From: Paenibacillaceae bacterium
Lineage (GTDB): Bacteria > Bacillota > Bacilli > Paenibacillales > NBRC-103111
Direction of reading: 5' to 3'
Assembly (NCBI GenBank): GCA_029256185.1
Contig: JAQSYI010000041.1
Location: 1 to 64,000, forward strand
DNA length: 64,000 bases
Below, one piece after another: positions 7,689 through 16,360 of this stretch. Under the pieces are notes generated by a model. That model had not been told where the DNA came from. It made no database searches and was given only the letters and a program-made list of their open reading frames with translations. Within the stretch, counting starts at the first letter, position 1; every line of letters begins with the position of its first letter. The translations under genes were made by a program, and so were the position numbers.

Positions 7689-7731
7689 ATGCAATAATTA
7701 TACAGACTATTATCAGATGGAAGGGATACTT

Positions 7732-8922
7732 ATGAGTCGAATACCCAGAATTGTTATATTAGGAGCCGGATACGGCGGGATCGTCACAGCGATCGGACTG
7801 CAGAAGGAGCTTAATTACAACGAGGCCGATGTCACGCTGGTCAACAAGCATGATTACCATTTTATTACCACCCATCTCCATATGCCTGCTGCCGGGACAG
7901 ATAATCCGGAGAATGCCAGGATCGATATCTCCAAGCTGATTGATGAATTCAAGATTGACTTCGTCAAGTCCACCGTCATCCAAATCCGCGCCCATGACAA
8001 GAAGATCATCCTGGAGGACAGCACCTTGTCCTATGATTATCTGGTCATAGCACTCGGCGGGGAGCCGGAAACCTTCGGCATTCCCGGATTGCGCGAATAT
8101 GCCTTGAACATCCGCAGCATTAACAGTGTCCGTCTGATCCGTGAGCATATTGAATACCAATTTGCCCGGTTCAAGCAGGAGCCTAACCGTACGGATTACA
8201 TTACTTTTGTAGTGGGCGGAGCGGGCTTTACCGGGATTGAATTCATTGGAGAGCTGGCGGACCGCATCCCTGAGCTGTGCCGTGAATTTGACGTGGACCC
8301 CGCATTGGTGAAAATTTATAATGTGGAGGCCTCCCCTACCGCATTGCCGGGTTTCGATGCCGAACTTGTGGAATATGCCATGCAGGTGCTCTCCAAGAAA
8401 GGGGTCGTCTTCAAGATTGCCACAGCGATCAAGGAGGTTACGCCTGAAGGAGTTGCCCTTGCAGACGGGGAAACCATCCGTGCCGGAACGGTGGTATGGA
8501 CGGGCGGCATCAGGGGCAACCGGATGGTGGAGGAAGCCGGCTTTGAGACCATGCGCGGCAGAATCGTAGTGGACGATACGCTTCGTACCAAGGAATTCGA
8601 AAATGTGTATGTGGTGGGCGACTGCTCCATTGTGCTTAATGAAGAAGGCAAACCGTATCCGCCGACGGCCCAGATTGCTACCCAGCAGGGTGAGGTGGCT
8701 GCGTATAATTTGGTGGCCGCGATCCGCAACACCCCGATGAAGGACTTCAAATTCATTAACCGCGGCATCATGGCGTCCTTGGGCAAGAACCAGGCCATCG
8801 GTGTAGTGGGGTCCCGCAAGTTCAAGGGCGGAGTGGCCGCCCTGCTGAAGAAGGCGGTGGAAATCCGTTATCTCTACAAGATTGGCGGGATTCCACTGGT
8901 GATCAAGAAAGGCCGTCTATGA
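7732..8922 (+). CDS. ndh: Type II NADH dehydrogenase (NDH-2, YumB/Ndh-like)
   Basis: 396 residues. A single-subunit membrane-bound FAD enzyme that oxidises NADH and reduces menaquinone without pumping protons. FAD site ILGAGYGG at residues 8-15, NADH site VVGGAGFTGIE in the middle, and VVGDCS for FAD before the quinone-side segment PPTAQIATQQG. The C-terminal amphipathic stretch fits membrane attachment. ATG 7732 is preferred to ATG 7717: GGAAGGG lies 7 bases before it. The stop overlaps the next small gene. The leader carries a Rex-like operator. It links to the futalosine menaquinone pathway seen at mqnE. Confidence 0.93.
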   Translation: MSRIPRIVILGAGYGGIVTAIGLQKELNYNEADVTLVNKHDYHFITTHLHMPAAGTDNPENARIDISKLIDEFKIDFVKSTVIQIRAHDKKIILEDSTLSYDYLVIALGGEPETFGIPGLREYALNIRSINSVRLIREHIEYQFARFKQEPNRTDYITFVVGGAGFTGIEFIGELADRIPELCREFDVDPALVKIYNVEASPTALPGFDAELVEYAMQVLSKKGVVFKIATAIKEVTPEGVALADGETIRAGTVVWTGGIRGNRMVEEAGFETMRGRIVVDDTLRTKEFENVYVVGDCSIVLNEEGKPYPPTAQIATQQGEVAAYNLVAAIRNTPMKDFKFINRGIMASLGKNQAIGVVGSRKFKGGVAALLKKAVEIRYLYKIGGIPLVIKKGRL

Positions 8923-9191
8923 GACACTGCAGCGTTCAGGTTCGCGGACTGTTAACCCGTGAGGAGTTGGAGCGGTATAATGCTCTGATGGAAGTGGGGG
9001 CTTACCTGGAGAGTCAGACACGCTATGATCTGGTCTATACGGTGCAGCATGAGGTGGATATTCTTATTCTTCCCGCCATTGAGCGTCTGAAGGAGAAGAG
9101 CCGCCAGCGGGACCGGGATACCGAAGCCTATCTGATGAGCAAGCAGCACACCTCCGGGGAAGCGGCGGACACCGGGACTGAGGATGTATAG
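8919..9191 (+). CDS. Small hypothetical protein translationally coupled to ndh
   Basis: 90 residues, not recognised. The start ATG overlaps the ndh stop (ATGA), which indicates coupling. The middle is probably helical and acidic (LTREELERYNALMEVGAYLES, then VDILILPAIERLKEKSRQRDRD), the tail is hydrophilic, and there are no membrane segments or metal motifs. A strong terminator follows, so ndh and this gene form a two-gene unit. A role with NDH-2 is only suggested by the coupling. Confidence 0.7.
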   Translation: MRHCSVQVRGLLTREELERYNALMEVGAYLESQTRYDLVYTVQHEVDILILPAIERLKEKSRQRDRDTEAYLMSKQHTSGEAADTGTEDV

Positions 9192-9201
9192 CTATATATA
9201 A

Positions 9202-9251
9202 TGGCTTGCTTCATGCGTAAGAATTCCGCATGGAGCAAGCCACTTTTGTTT
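9202..9251 (+). terminator. Terminator of the ndh unit
   Basis: A long stem with outer arms TGGCTTGCT/AGCAAGCCA and inner arms CATGCG/CGCATG, followed by a T-rich tail. Confidence 0.85.
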
Positions 9252-9278
9252 TCTTGACGTGTATAAATCCAGTAAGCT

Positions 9279-9821
9279 CTATTCCAGATCCTCCGCCACC
9301 AGCGAGAACGTCACATGGTCTTCCCATTGCCCGTTAAGCAGGAGAAATTTGCGGGCGATGCCCTCCTGCCGGAAGCCGCTTTTTTGCAAGGTGCGGATGG
9401 AGCCCGAGTTGTCAGGCTTGGCGCCTGCCTCCAGCCGGTGCAGCCCCAGCTCCTTAAAGCCGTAGCGGATGACAAGTGAGACCGCTTCTCTCATATAGCC
9501 CCTGCCATTGTGATCCTGGTCCAGGCTGTAACCGAGAATGGCGCTCTGGCGGGGTCCCCTGGCCACCTCGAATAAGGAAATATCCCCCACAAGCCTGCCG
9601 GAATCCTTCAGGTAAATGCCGAAGGTGTAGCGCTTGTCCTGCTGCTGTTCTTCTGCCCATTTGGCAATAACCTTTTGTTGCTGCTCCAAGGTGTAACTGG
9701 ATTCGGGTGGTTCCGGAAGGTAAGGGGAAAAGAACTTGCGGTTTTTCACCTGGTACTCCAGAACAGCAGAGGCATCTTCGTCGGTATAATGACGCAAGCG
9801 GATAAGGTTGCCGACCAGCAT
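9279..9821 (-). CDS. GNAT N-acetyltransferase (RimJ-like)
   Basis: 180 residues, single GNAT domain of the RimJ/RimL ribosomal-protein N-acetyltransferase type. LRHYTDEDA at the start and the acetyl-CoA loop DQDHNGRGYMREAV (Q/RxxGxG/A form) are visible, with LHRLEAGAKPDNSGSIRTLQKSGF at the end. The substrate is unknown: a protein N-terminus or a small amine. The start ATG follows GAGGAGAG. It reads away from ndh and shares the gap with its terminator. Confidence 0.9.
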   Translation of the reverse strand: MLVGNLIRLRHYTDEDASAVLEYQVKNRKFFSPYLPEPPESSYTLEQQQKVIAKWAEEQQQDKRYTFGIYLKDSGRLVGDISLFEVARGPRQSAILGYSLDQDHNGRGYMREAVSLVIRYGFKELGLHRLEAGAKPDNSGSIRTLQKSGFRQEGIARKFLLLNGQWEDHVTFSLVAEDLE

Positions 9822-9918
9822 AATAAACTCTCCTCGTATTAAGAAATCTTATACGCCATAATCCGGCTGCAGCAGGCTGGCAGGTTCATCGGAAGCCCAG
9901 GATCGCGCCGGTGCCAGT

Positions 9919-10665
9919 CTATACACCCAGCAGCGCTTCCGTCTTGGCCTCATCCAGCAGATTGCCGACATAAAAGCCGCCGAACTCGCCGAACCGGGCG
10001 CTGGCTTCGTCAAAGCGCATTTCGTAGACCAGCTTCTTGAAGGTCAGAGGGTCGTCAGCGAACAGGGTAACGCCCCATTCCCAATCGTCCAGCCCCACTG
10101 ATCCGGTAATAATTTGCTTCACGCGTCCGGCATAGTTGCGGCCGATCATGCCGTGGCTTCTCATCATCCCCCGCCGCCGTTCCATCGGCTCCATGTACCA
10201 GTTGTCGGCGCCGTCTCTTTTTTTGTTCATGGGATAAAAGCAGATGTGCTTGGACTTGGGCAACTCCGGCTTGAGCCGCGCAATAATCTCCGGGTCCTCC
10301 ATAGGGTCAACCCCCGGCTTGGCCATGTAGCTGCTCAGCTCTACGATGGACACATACGAATAAGCAGGCATGGTATAGGCGGCAAAAGCCATTTTGTTGA
10401 AGGTATTCTCCAACTGGTTAAGGGCGTCCAATGTTTCGCGGAGATGCATGAATACAAAATCGGCTTTTTGGCCCACGATGGAATAGAAAGCCGTGCTTCC
10501 TGATCCGGAGTCCTGAGCCGCCCGGCAGTCCTGCAGGAAATGCCGGAGCTCCTCCGACGCTGCCGCCCTTTGCCCGGGGGAAGCCGCTTTCCACAAAGCC
10601 CAGTTGATGGTGCGGAAATCATGCAGGGCATACCAGCCCTCCAGGGTCTGAACTGCTTCGCTCAC
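9919..10665 (-). CDS. hemQ: Coproheme decarboxylase HemQ
   Basis: 248 residues of the chlorite-dismutase-like fold. HemQ converts Fe-coproporphyrin III to heme b by two decarboxylations in the coproporphyrin-dependent pathway of Gram-positive bacteria. The expected catalytic Tyr (Tyr144 in [11 protein letters not shown]) and proximal heme His (His171 in RSHGMIGR) are present. The GTG at 10665 is used because AAGGGAG lies 8 bases before it; the GTG three codons upstream overlaps that site. It is monocistronic as far as can be seen. Confidence 0.93.
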   Translation of the reverse strand: MSEAVQTLEGWYALHDFRTINWALWKAASPGQRAAASEELRHFLQDCRAAQDSGSGSTAFYSIVGQKADFVFMHLRETLDALNQLENTFNKMAFAAYTMPAYSYVSIVELSSYMAKPGVDPMEDPEIIARLKPELPKSKHICFYPMNKKRDGADNWYMEPMERRRGMMRSHGMIGRNYAGRVKQIITGSVGLDDWEWGVTLFADDPLTFKKLVYEMRFDEASARFGEFGGFYVGNLLDEAKTEALLGV

Positions 10666-10705
10666 GGATAACACTCCCTTGTCCTAAAAGTAGCATGCTG
10701 TTCTC

Positions 10706-10734
10706 ATTGTATTCAATTTGTCAAGAAAGGGCAA
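10706..10734 (-). promoter_or_regulatory. Candidate hemQ promoter
   Basis: On the minus strand TTGCCC and TACAAT are 17 bp apart, about 40 bases before the hemQ start codon. Confidence 0.45.
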
Positions 10735-10836
10735 ACCGGTCCAAGCCTTTTGGGACGGCCATGAATGAAAGAAGGGAAGTGAGCCAAGCTATAGGCATCA
10801 GCGAAGCAGCTCTCCTATAAAGAAAGGTGATGACTT

Positions 10837-11718
10837 ATGCCCTTTGCGCCAGTTAATGGAACCAGACTGCATTATCATGTTGCCGGAGACGGCTTGCCTA
10901 TCGTGTTTATTCACCCGCCTCTGCTTAACCAGCAAATCTTCAATTACCAGAAAGCCCAGCTTGCCGACAGCTTCAAGATTATTACCGTGGACATCCGGGG
11001 TCACGGCCACACGCCTTACTCTCCTGTGCCCGTCTCCTATCCTTTGGTCGTTGAGGATATCCGGCTGCTGCTGGACTTTCTCCAGATCAAGCAGGCCGTA
11101 GTCTGCGGGTATTCCACAGGGGGCAGCATCGCCCTGGAGGCGATGCTTGCGCACCCCCGGCTTTTCGTCGGGGGAGTGCTGGTATCGGCTCTCTCCGAAG
11201 CGTCGGACTGGTACCTCAAAGGCAGACTCCGGTTGGCCTCCGGCCTGTCCATGCTGAAGGCCAAGCGCCTGCTCGGGGGAGCAATCGGCTGGGGAAATTC
11301 CGATATGAGCCAGACCTTCGGCAATTTATACCGGGGTGCTGTCCAAGGGGACATCCGCAATATCGGTGAATACTACAATTGCAGCATCCGTTATTCCTGC
11401 ACCGACCGCCTGCACCGGGTGAAGCAGCCCGTTTTGCTGCTGTACGGGGAAAAGGACGTCAATTTTCACCGGTACGCCAAGCTTCTGGACGATCGCCTGC
11501 CTAACCGGGAGCTGGTCTTCATCAAGGAGGCTACCCACCAGATTCCGACCAAAGCGCCGCGGAGCATGAACAGGCTATTGGGCACTTGGATGACCCGCCA
11601 CTTCGGAGGCGGAAGGGACCAATCAATGGAGGAGCCGTCCGGTCGCCCGGCTTCTGACTTCCCGGCTGGTGCAGGTGTCTTTGCAGAGATTGACGGTGCC
11701 GGGCAGCAGCAGCTGTAG
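10837..11718 (+). CDS. Alpha/beta hydrolase
   Basis: 293 residues. The nucleophile elbow GYSTGG (G-x-S-x-G), the oxyanion stretch FIHPPLLN, DIRGHG, a late Asp (LLYGEKDVNF) and a His (KEATHQIP) give a full catalytic triad. The fold resembles haloperoxidase/esterase-type hydrolases; the substrate cannot be told. The last 40 residues are low-complexity (Pro/Gly/Ala) and not part of the fold. The ATG follows AAAGGTGATG. It is divergent from hemQ and alone in its unit. Confidence 0.88.
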   Translation: MPFAPVNGTRLHYHVAGDGLPIVFIHPPLLNQQIFNYQKAQLADSFKIITVDIRGHGHTPYSPVPVSYPLVVEDIRLLLDFLQIKQAVVCGYSTGGSIALEAMLAHPRLFVGGVLVSALSEASDWYLKGRLRLASGLSMLKAKRLLGGAIGWGNSDMSQTFGNLYRGAVQGDIRNIGEYYNCSIRYSCTDRLHRVKQPVLLLYGEKDVNFHRYAKLLDDRLPNRELVFIKEATHQIPTKAPRSMNRLLGTWMTRHFGGGRDQSMEEPSGRPASDFPAGAGVFAEIDGAGQQQL

Positions 11719-11788
11719 GCCGTAATTGCATGCCTTAGCTTGGCGCAGTGCGGTTGTTCATCAGCCGCTTGGGGAACGAAGCATGGGG

Positions 11789-11838
11789 ACAGTCCTGACC
11801 GGGCCGGCAATGGCTTTAGGCAGGACTGTTGTGCTTTT
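11789..11838 (+). terminator. Candidate terminator after the hydrolase gene
   Basis: ACAGTCCTG and CAGGACTGT arms pair across a GC-rich 23-base loop; the tail is only weakly T-rich. Confidence 0.5.
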
Positions 11839-11922
11839 CAGTGTACCCGCCTTAACCGGCCGGGAATTATTTATCCTGCGGACCGGATTCTTATGGTAGA
11901 ATGGAGAGTAATCTCTTTAAAG

Positions 11923-12007
11923 TCTCAGAATAGTATAAACGGGGAAGTTGCTCGACTTCTTGACAAACGCACGCCGTCAAAAGCATGCCGCTAAGCGTTT
12001 ATCCTCG
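11923..12007 (+). repeat. 85-nt structured repeat element, copy 2, in the dnaB leader
   Basis: Same length and ends as 226-310, with stem AAACGC/GCGTTT and the closing TTTATCCTCG. It ends 18 bases before the dnaB start, so it occupies the leader of the dnaB-dnaI mRNA. An in-frame extension of dnaB reads through it, but that reading is explained by the element. Confidence 0.55.
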
Positions 12008-12025
12008 TTAGGTGGGAAGAACCGG

Positions 12026-13579
12026 ATGAAAATAACAAATGTGTTGCATTTTACGGAGAATCACCGGTTTACGGTCTGCCGCGATTTCTCCTTGGGCAGT
12101 CTGGACCGCAAGATGCTGCAGAGCATGTATCAGCCTATGATCGGTCCGGGAGCCATTGCTCTGTTCCATACCCTCTATTCCCAACTGCCCGGTGAAAAAT
12201 CGGGTTATTCCCAACTGGAGCAGCAGCGCAGGCTGTTTCTGCAGATGGAACTGGAGCAGGGGGAGAAGGGGCGCAAGCAGCTGATCGAATGGTCCTCGAA
12301 GCTGGAAGCGGTGGGGCTGTTGTCCACCACCAGACGCCTGTTTCCCGAATCGGAAGAATATGTTTACAGTTATCAGCTCTATGCTCCGCTGTCCCCCCAT
12401 GAGTTCTTCTTGAATCAGCACCTGGCTCTCTTGCTGAGGGACAAGGTAGGGAAGATTATGCTGCTGTTGCTCCGCGATGAATTGCTGGCCGAGGAGCCTC
12501 CCGAATTGAGCGGCTCTGTCTCCGAGCAACTGTCGGTCCCCTTCTATGACTTGTTCCGCTTGAATACGCAAGTGATGGACCATCAGTTGGAGCAAGCCTT
12601 GTATGAAACGGCGGCGGCCGGACATCAAGCAACCGGCGGTTTTAATACGGATTCAAGAGGCTTTGCCTACACGGACATCATCGCCCGCTTCCCCAAGGGC
12701 TCCCGGAACCGCCCCTTTGTGGAGGCCCTCCAATTCCGCAAGGAGCATCTGGTAGCGATCAATATTGCCAAGAGCAAGTACAATCTGGAGCTGCAGGAGA
12801 CCTGCAGACTGCTCGATGAGGACGGGATTTTTGACGTTGAGGGCAATCTGATGTACGAGGAGCTGCAGTACCGGGCTAACCTCCTGTACCGCCAAGCCAA
12901 GCGGCGTGGCGAATGGACGGAGCGCAAGGTGCTGCAGCTTGCGGAGCCTGCCGGGGTACAGGATGGCTCGTCGGAAGAGGTCCCTGCGGAAGAGCTGGGT
13001 GTGCAGATGGAATATTATCTTGAAGTGCCCTCTTTATTTCAGGGACAATGCGATGTGCACCAATACAATATGCTGCTGAGGAATCATCCCTACACGTTGG
13101 TTCTCAAGAAATTTTTCCCCCAGGGAACGGTACCCGACGGGGTGCTGGATATTTTCGAACGGATTGATCTGAATTACGGCCTTCCGGAGGAAGTTATTAA
13201 TGTACTGATTCACTTTATTCATACCGACCGCCGTTCATGGGCCAAAAATTCCATTGAGGCGGTGGCTGCGGATTTGCTTGGCAAGCAGGTAGCTACCTAT
13301 GAGCAGGCAGTGGAATACATCAGGGAAAAAGCGCGCTACAAGGCCAAGGCAAGCGCCGCGGCAGTCAAGCGGAAAGAGGGGCCTCCGGTGCCGCAAGGCA
13401 GCTCCCCAGGCGGCGGGCGGGGCGCCCAGAACGGCTCCAGGGGAGCTTCCGGAAGAGGCGCCAAGCAAAAGCCGGTCATTCCCGTGGCTGCTGACAAGCC
13501 GGGACGCAAGCCGTTATCCGATGAGGAGATGGAAGCGATTATCCGCAAGGCGAGCAAGTGGGAGGATAAGAAGGCGTAG
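12026..13579 (+). CDS. dnaB: Replication initiation and membrane attachment protein DnaB
   Basis: 517 residues. The Gram-positive DnaB (not the helicase) works with DnaD and DnaI to load the replicative helicase at oriC and restart sites. The N-terminal winged-helix region (about 1-110) and the helical DnaB_2 region near residues 380-440 (FERIDLNYGLPEEVINVLIHF) match the family. The C-terminal 80 residues are Gly/Ser/Lys-rich and disordered, ending with SDEEMEAIIRKASKWEDKK. ATG 12026 has AGGTGG upstream; the 26-codon extension lies in a repeat and is rejected. It is followed 34 bases later by dnaI, the usual pair. Confidence 0.92.
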   Translation: MKITNVLHFTENHRFTVCRDFSLGSLDRKMLQSMYQPMIGPGAIALFHTLYSQLPGEKSGYSQLEQQRRLFLQMELEQGEKGRKQLIEWSSKLEAVGLLSTTRRLFPESEEYVYSYQLYAPLSPHEFFLNQHLALLLRDKVGKIMLLLLRDELLAEEPPELSGSVSEQLSVPFYDLFRLNTQVMDHQLEQALYETAAAGHQATGGFNTDSRGFAYTDIIARFPKGSRNRPFVEALQFRKEHLVAINIAKSKYNLELQETCRLLDEDGIFDVEGNLMYEELQYRANLLYRQAKRRGEWTERKVLQLAEPAGVQDGSSEEVPAEELGVQMEYYLEVPSLFQGQCDVHQYNMLLRNHPYTLVLKKFFPQGTVPDGVLDIFERIDLNYGLPEEVINVLIHFIHTDRRSWAKNSIEAVAADLLGKQVATYEQAVEYIREKARYKAKASAAAVKRKEGPPVPQGSSPGGGRGAQNGSRGASGRGAKQKPVIPVAADKPGRKPLSDEEMEAIIRKASKWEDKKA

Positions 13580-13613
13580 GCTTTCATTTCCGAAGGAAGG
13601 AGGCAGGCTCTAA

Positions 13614-14570
13614 ATGGAATCCATGTCGGATGTGCTCCGTTCCATGCCCTTTGGCTCCATCAGGAAGCAAGTGGAGGAACGTTATCAGACGATCATTCAA
13701 GACCCGCTGATCCAGAAATGGCGGTCCAGGTTCCCGGAAGTGACCGATCAGGATATTCAGCTGCATATGAATAAGATGTACCAGTATGTCAAGGAATACC
13801 GGATCTGCCGGGAATGTCCCGGTCTTGACCATTGTCCCAACGAACTGGCCGGCCACGCCACGCGGCTCACGGTTGATCAGGTGCGGGGGCAAACCATGAT
13901 CTATGACCAGAAGGTCGCTTGTCCCAAATACATAGTCCGGGAATCCGAAGAATCCGTCAGACGGCGGATTACCAGCTTCTATGTAGACCAGGCGTCTCTT
14001 CAGCGCGGATATGATATGAAGGAAATTGTGCGGGCCGATAAGGAACGGGCGGAAGCGGTGGGGCGCCTGGTGGACTATATCGACAAGACCAAGGAGCAGG
14101 GACTGCAAAGCAAAGGGCTTTATCTGGAGGGGCCGCTGGGAACCGGCAAGACCTTCCTGATGTGCTTCATGCTGTTTGAACTGGCCAAAACAGGGTTGAC
14201 CGGCGTAATTGTATACATGCCCGATTTTGCCGAGGACCTGAAGGCGATGTTCGGCGAGCCGCACAAATTGAAGGAAACCATCGATATGATGAAGGAAACG
14301 GATCTTCTGGTGTTGGATGATATCGGTGCAGAGAATATGAATCCCTGGCTCAGGGACCATGTTCTGGGCACTATCCTGAATTACCGGATGAACCGCAAGC
14401 CCACCTTCTTCACCTCCAATTATGAATTCGGCGGCTTGGAGAAGCACTTCAGCTTCACCAGCAAGGATGGGGAGGAAGAGTTCAAGGGGCAGCGGATCAT
14501 GGACCGTATCCGGCATTATGTAGAGGTTATCGAGGTTCATGGGACCAATAAGCGGGTTATTTCGGAGTGA
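13614..14570 (+). CDS. dnaI: Primosomal helicase loader DnaI
   Basis: 318 residues. An AAA+ ATPase that loads the DnaC-type helicase onto DNA. The N-terminal helicase-binding domain has a Cys-rich zinc segment, CRECPGLDHC, as in B. subtilis DnaI. The AAA+ domain has Walker A GPLGTGKT, Walker B LLVLDDIGAE and a sensor region PTFFTSNY. ATG 13614 is 11 bases past AAGGAGG; ATG 13623 is a possible alternative. It is cotranscribed with dnaB. The usual thrS-type neighbour is not seen; trxA follows with its own promoter. Confidence 0.95.
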   Translation: MESMSDVLRSMPFGSIRKQVEERYQTIIQDPLIQKWRSRFPEVTDQDIQLHMNKMYQYVKEYRICRECPGLDHCPNELAGHATRLTVDQVRGQTMIYDQKVACPKYIVRESEESVRRRITSFYVDQASLQRGYDMKEIVRADKERAEAVGRLVDYIDKTKEQGLQSKGLYLEGPLGTGKTFLMCFMLFELAKTGLTGVIVYMPDFAEDLKAMFGEPHKLKETIDMMKETDLLVLDDIGAENMNPWLRDHVLGTILNYRMNRKPTFFTSNYEFGGLEKHFSFTSKDGEEEFKGQRIMDRIRHYVEVIEVHGTNKRVISE

Positions 14571-14615
14571 GCACCGGGTAGACTGGTTATGAAATTTACA
14601 GGCATTGTGGTATAC

Positions 14616-14644
14616 TTTACATGTATTATCGTACATTGTATATT
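14616..14644 (+). promoter_or_regulatory. trxA promoter
   Basis: TTTACA-17-TATATT, 44 bases before the trxA start codon. Confidence 0.7.
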
Positions 14645-14688
14645 GGAATTGCTCGTACCTTAGAATGAATGTGAGAAGGAGGATCTCC

Positions 14689-15000
14689 ATGGCAATTGTC
14701 AATGTGTCTGACCAATCCTTTAAGGCAGAGGTAGAGGGCGCGGGAACTGTGCTGGTTGATTTCTGGGCACCATGGTGCGGACCTTGCAAGATGATTGCTC
14801 CTGTATTGGAGGAGCTTGATCAAGAGCTTGACGTGAAGATTGCGAAGGTAAACGTGGATGACAATCAGGAGTCTGCCTCGCGCTTTGGCGTTATGAGCAT
14901 TCCTACGCTGATCGTGTTCAAGGATGGCCAGCCGGTGGATAAGATTGTGGGTTTCCAGTCCAAGGATGCGCTGAAGAATGTTCTGAACCGTCATGCTTAA
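14689..15000 (+). CDS. trxA: Thioredoxin
   Basis: 103 residues, full thioredoxin fold with the WCGPCK active site at about residue 28-33 and the cis-Pro in MSIPTLIVF. It reduces protein disulfides in the cytosol. The ATG follows AGGAGG by 6 bases; the upstream in-frame extension overlaps the promoter and is discarded. Its own promoter and perfect terminator make it monocistronic. Confidence 0.96.
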   Translation: MAIVNVSDQSFKAEVEGAGTVLVDFWAPWCGPCKMIAPVLEELDQELDVKIAKVNVDDNQESASRFGVMSIPTLIVFKDGQPVDKIVGFQSKDALKNVLNRHA

Positions 15001-15027
15001 TAGAGTTTAACAAAGGGTTTACGAACG

Positions 15028-15059
15028 GATCCGCTGTCCCAAAGGACAGCGGATCTTTG
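15028..15059 (+). terminator. trxA terminator
   Basis: A 12-bp perfect stem, GATCCGCTGTCC / GGACAGCGGATC, with loop CAAA, followed by TTTGCTT. Confidence 0.85.
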
Positions 15060-15216
15060 CTTACAGCATTATATTAAAATGTTTAAGGATCTTTCTACCG
15101 TGTTTAAAGCTTATTAAGTAACTATAAGAACGGGCGGTAAAAGTACCGCTTCACGCAGCCGCTATTTTCACGTAAATTCCAGCGCCGCGGGGCATGACGC
15201 GCATGCAAATAACCGG

Positions 15217-15245
15217 GTCGTGCAATAATAGTTATACGACATCCG
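15217..15245 (+). repeat. Left 29-bp inverted repeat (candidate recombination site)
   Basis: An exact reverse complement of 16361-16389. Inner structure: arm GTCGTGCAA, centre TAATAG, arm TTATACGAC. The arms are inverted repeats with 7 of 9 positions matching. Confidence 0.85.
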
Positions 15246-15293
15246 GCCAGTTTATAAGTCTATATTCACACTGTTATTACAATAATATGCCTA

Positions 15294-15322
15294 ATTATAG
15301 GCTTATAAGCAATTTTATTCAA
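15294..15322 (-). promoter_or_regulatory. Outward-facing promoter inside the invertible cassette
   Basis: On the minus strand TTGAAT and TATAAT are 17 bp apart, lying past the stop of the recombinase gene and reading out through the left repeat toward the trxA terminator. If the segment flips, the same promoter would read right, through the other repeat, into the HD-GYP gene. An inverted repeat GCCTA/TAGGC (15288-15301) overlaps its -10. Confidence 0.6.
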
Positions 15323-15343
15323 CATAAAATTCTAGAATATATG

Positions 15344-16339
15344 TTAAATCGAGTTAATATTCTTTTTTTCGATAAAATCCAACAGGCACTCTTCGACATA
15401 ATCGGGAGCGGCCTTTTCCAATTGCTCTACCGTGTGCAGATACCGCTGGGTTGTATTGATATGAGAGTGCCCCAATGTGTTCTGGACCTGCTGCAGGGAA
15501 GCGCCTTTTAGCAAAGCCAGTGTGGCATTCGTATGCCTTAGCCAGTGGGGGGTAGTCCGTTTGGTGGTGCTTAAGCGGCTCGCCGCCGATTGAATGATCC
15601 GCTCAACCTGCCGTGATGTTATGGCGAACACTTGCCGGTTGAAATGGTCATCATTGCTGTTTTTGCAGATGATCCTGTACTCCTGGAATAATTTCCATAA
15701 ATACTGGGGCACCTTGACCATCCGCTTCTTCCCCCCCTTGCCCTTCTCCACATTCAGCCAGATGGAAATATTCAGCGGGTCCGATTGGAAGTGCCCCCAT
15801 CTGATTCCCACCAGCTCCGACACCCGCAAACCCAGTACTACCAAGGCCAAACCGATTAAATAGTTTCTTTCGCTCTCCAACCGCAGCAGCTCCAGCAGCT
15901 TAACCACCTCATCGCGGGTGAGGTAATGCTTGGCGCTGGTCACGGGAACACTGGGGGTTTTGACGGTAGTAGTGGGATTCCTCGGGAACAGGCCGATATT
16001 GGGATCGCTTCCCCATTTGTACAAGGATTTGAGCGGAGCAATCAACGCAGATATGCTTGCAGGAGAGAGCGGTTTGCCGGAGTAGCTGGAATACCCTTTG
16101 ACCAATCCCACCTTAAAAGCTTCTATTTCCTTCCAGGTAATTTCTCTGAGGGACTTGTTGGGCACAAACCCGCGGAAGAGTTGTATGGCCCGTTTATAAC
16201 TATTGACTGTATGGGAGGAGTGGCCGCAAACCGTCAGGAACATATCTACAATCTGATCGTCCCCCACGTCTTCCTCAGTAAAACCAGCCCTCTGAACAGA
16301 TGATTCCACGATTGTCACACTGTATTGTTGTTGATCCAT
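15344..16339 (-). CDS. Tyrosine recombinase/integrase
   Basis: 331 residues, XerC/D-like phage-integrase family. N-terminal SAM-like core-binding domain (about 30-120) and C-terminal catalytic domain with the first Arg in LGLRVSELVGIRW, the HWLRH box (His-x-x-Arg), GHSHINTTQRYLH (His and Tyr nucleophile). All catalytic residues appear intact. Two starts are possible: ATG 16339, or TTG 16342 with slightly better spacing from AGGGAG. It lies alone between perfect inverted repeats and has no excisionase, so inversion of its own segment is the simplest reading. It could also be a decayed integrative element. Confidence 0.88.
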   Translation of the reverse strand: MDQQQYSVTIVESSVQRAGFTEEDVGDDQIVDMFLTVCGHSSHTVNSYKRAIQLFRGFVPNKSLREITWKEIEAFKVGLVKGYSSYSGKPLSPASISALIAPLKSLYKWGSDPNIGLFPRNPTTTVKTPSVPVTSAKHYLTRDEVVKLLELLRLESERNYLIGLALVVLGLRVSELVGIRWGHFQSDPLNISIWLNVEKGKGGKKRMVKVPQYLWKLFQEYRIICKNSNDDHFNRQVFAITSRQVERIIQSAASRLSTTKRTTPHWLRHTNATLALLKGASLQQVQNTLGHSHINTTQRYLHTVEQLEKAAPDYVEECLLDFIEKKNINSI

Positions 16340-16360
16340 CAATTTCCAATCTCCCTCTGT

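Noticed and set aside
11948-12025. Longer N-terminus for DnaB
   Set aside because: The extra 26 codons only translate the 85-nt repeat. A ribosome site and the family N-terminus support ATG 12026.
13584-14789. 401-codon antisense frame opposite dnaI and trxA
   Set aside because: It lies across two well-supported genes on the plus strand and their spacer, and it looks like no known protein.
15344-16339. Prophage or integrative element remnant
   Set aside because: No phage genes, no tRNA target and no excisionase lie nearby. The perfect inverted repeats close to both gene ends fit an inverting segment better, though this remains a hypothesis.
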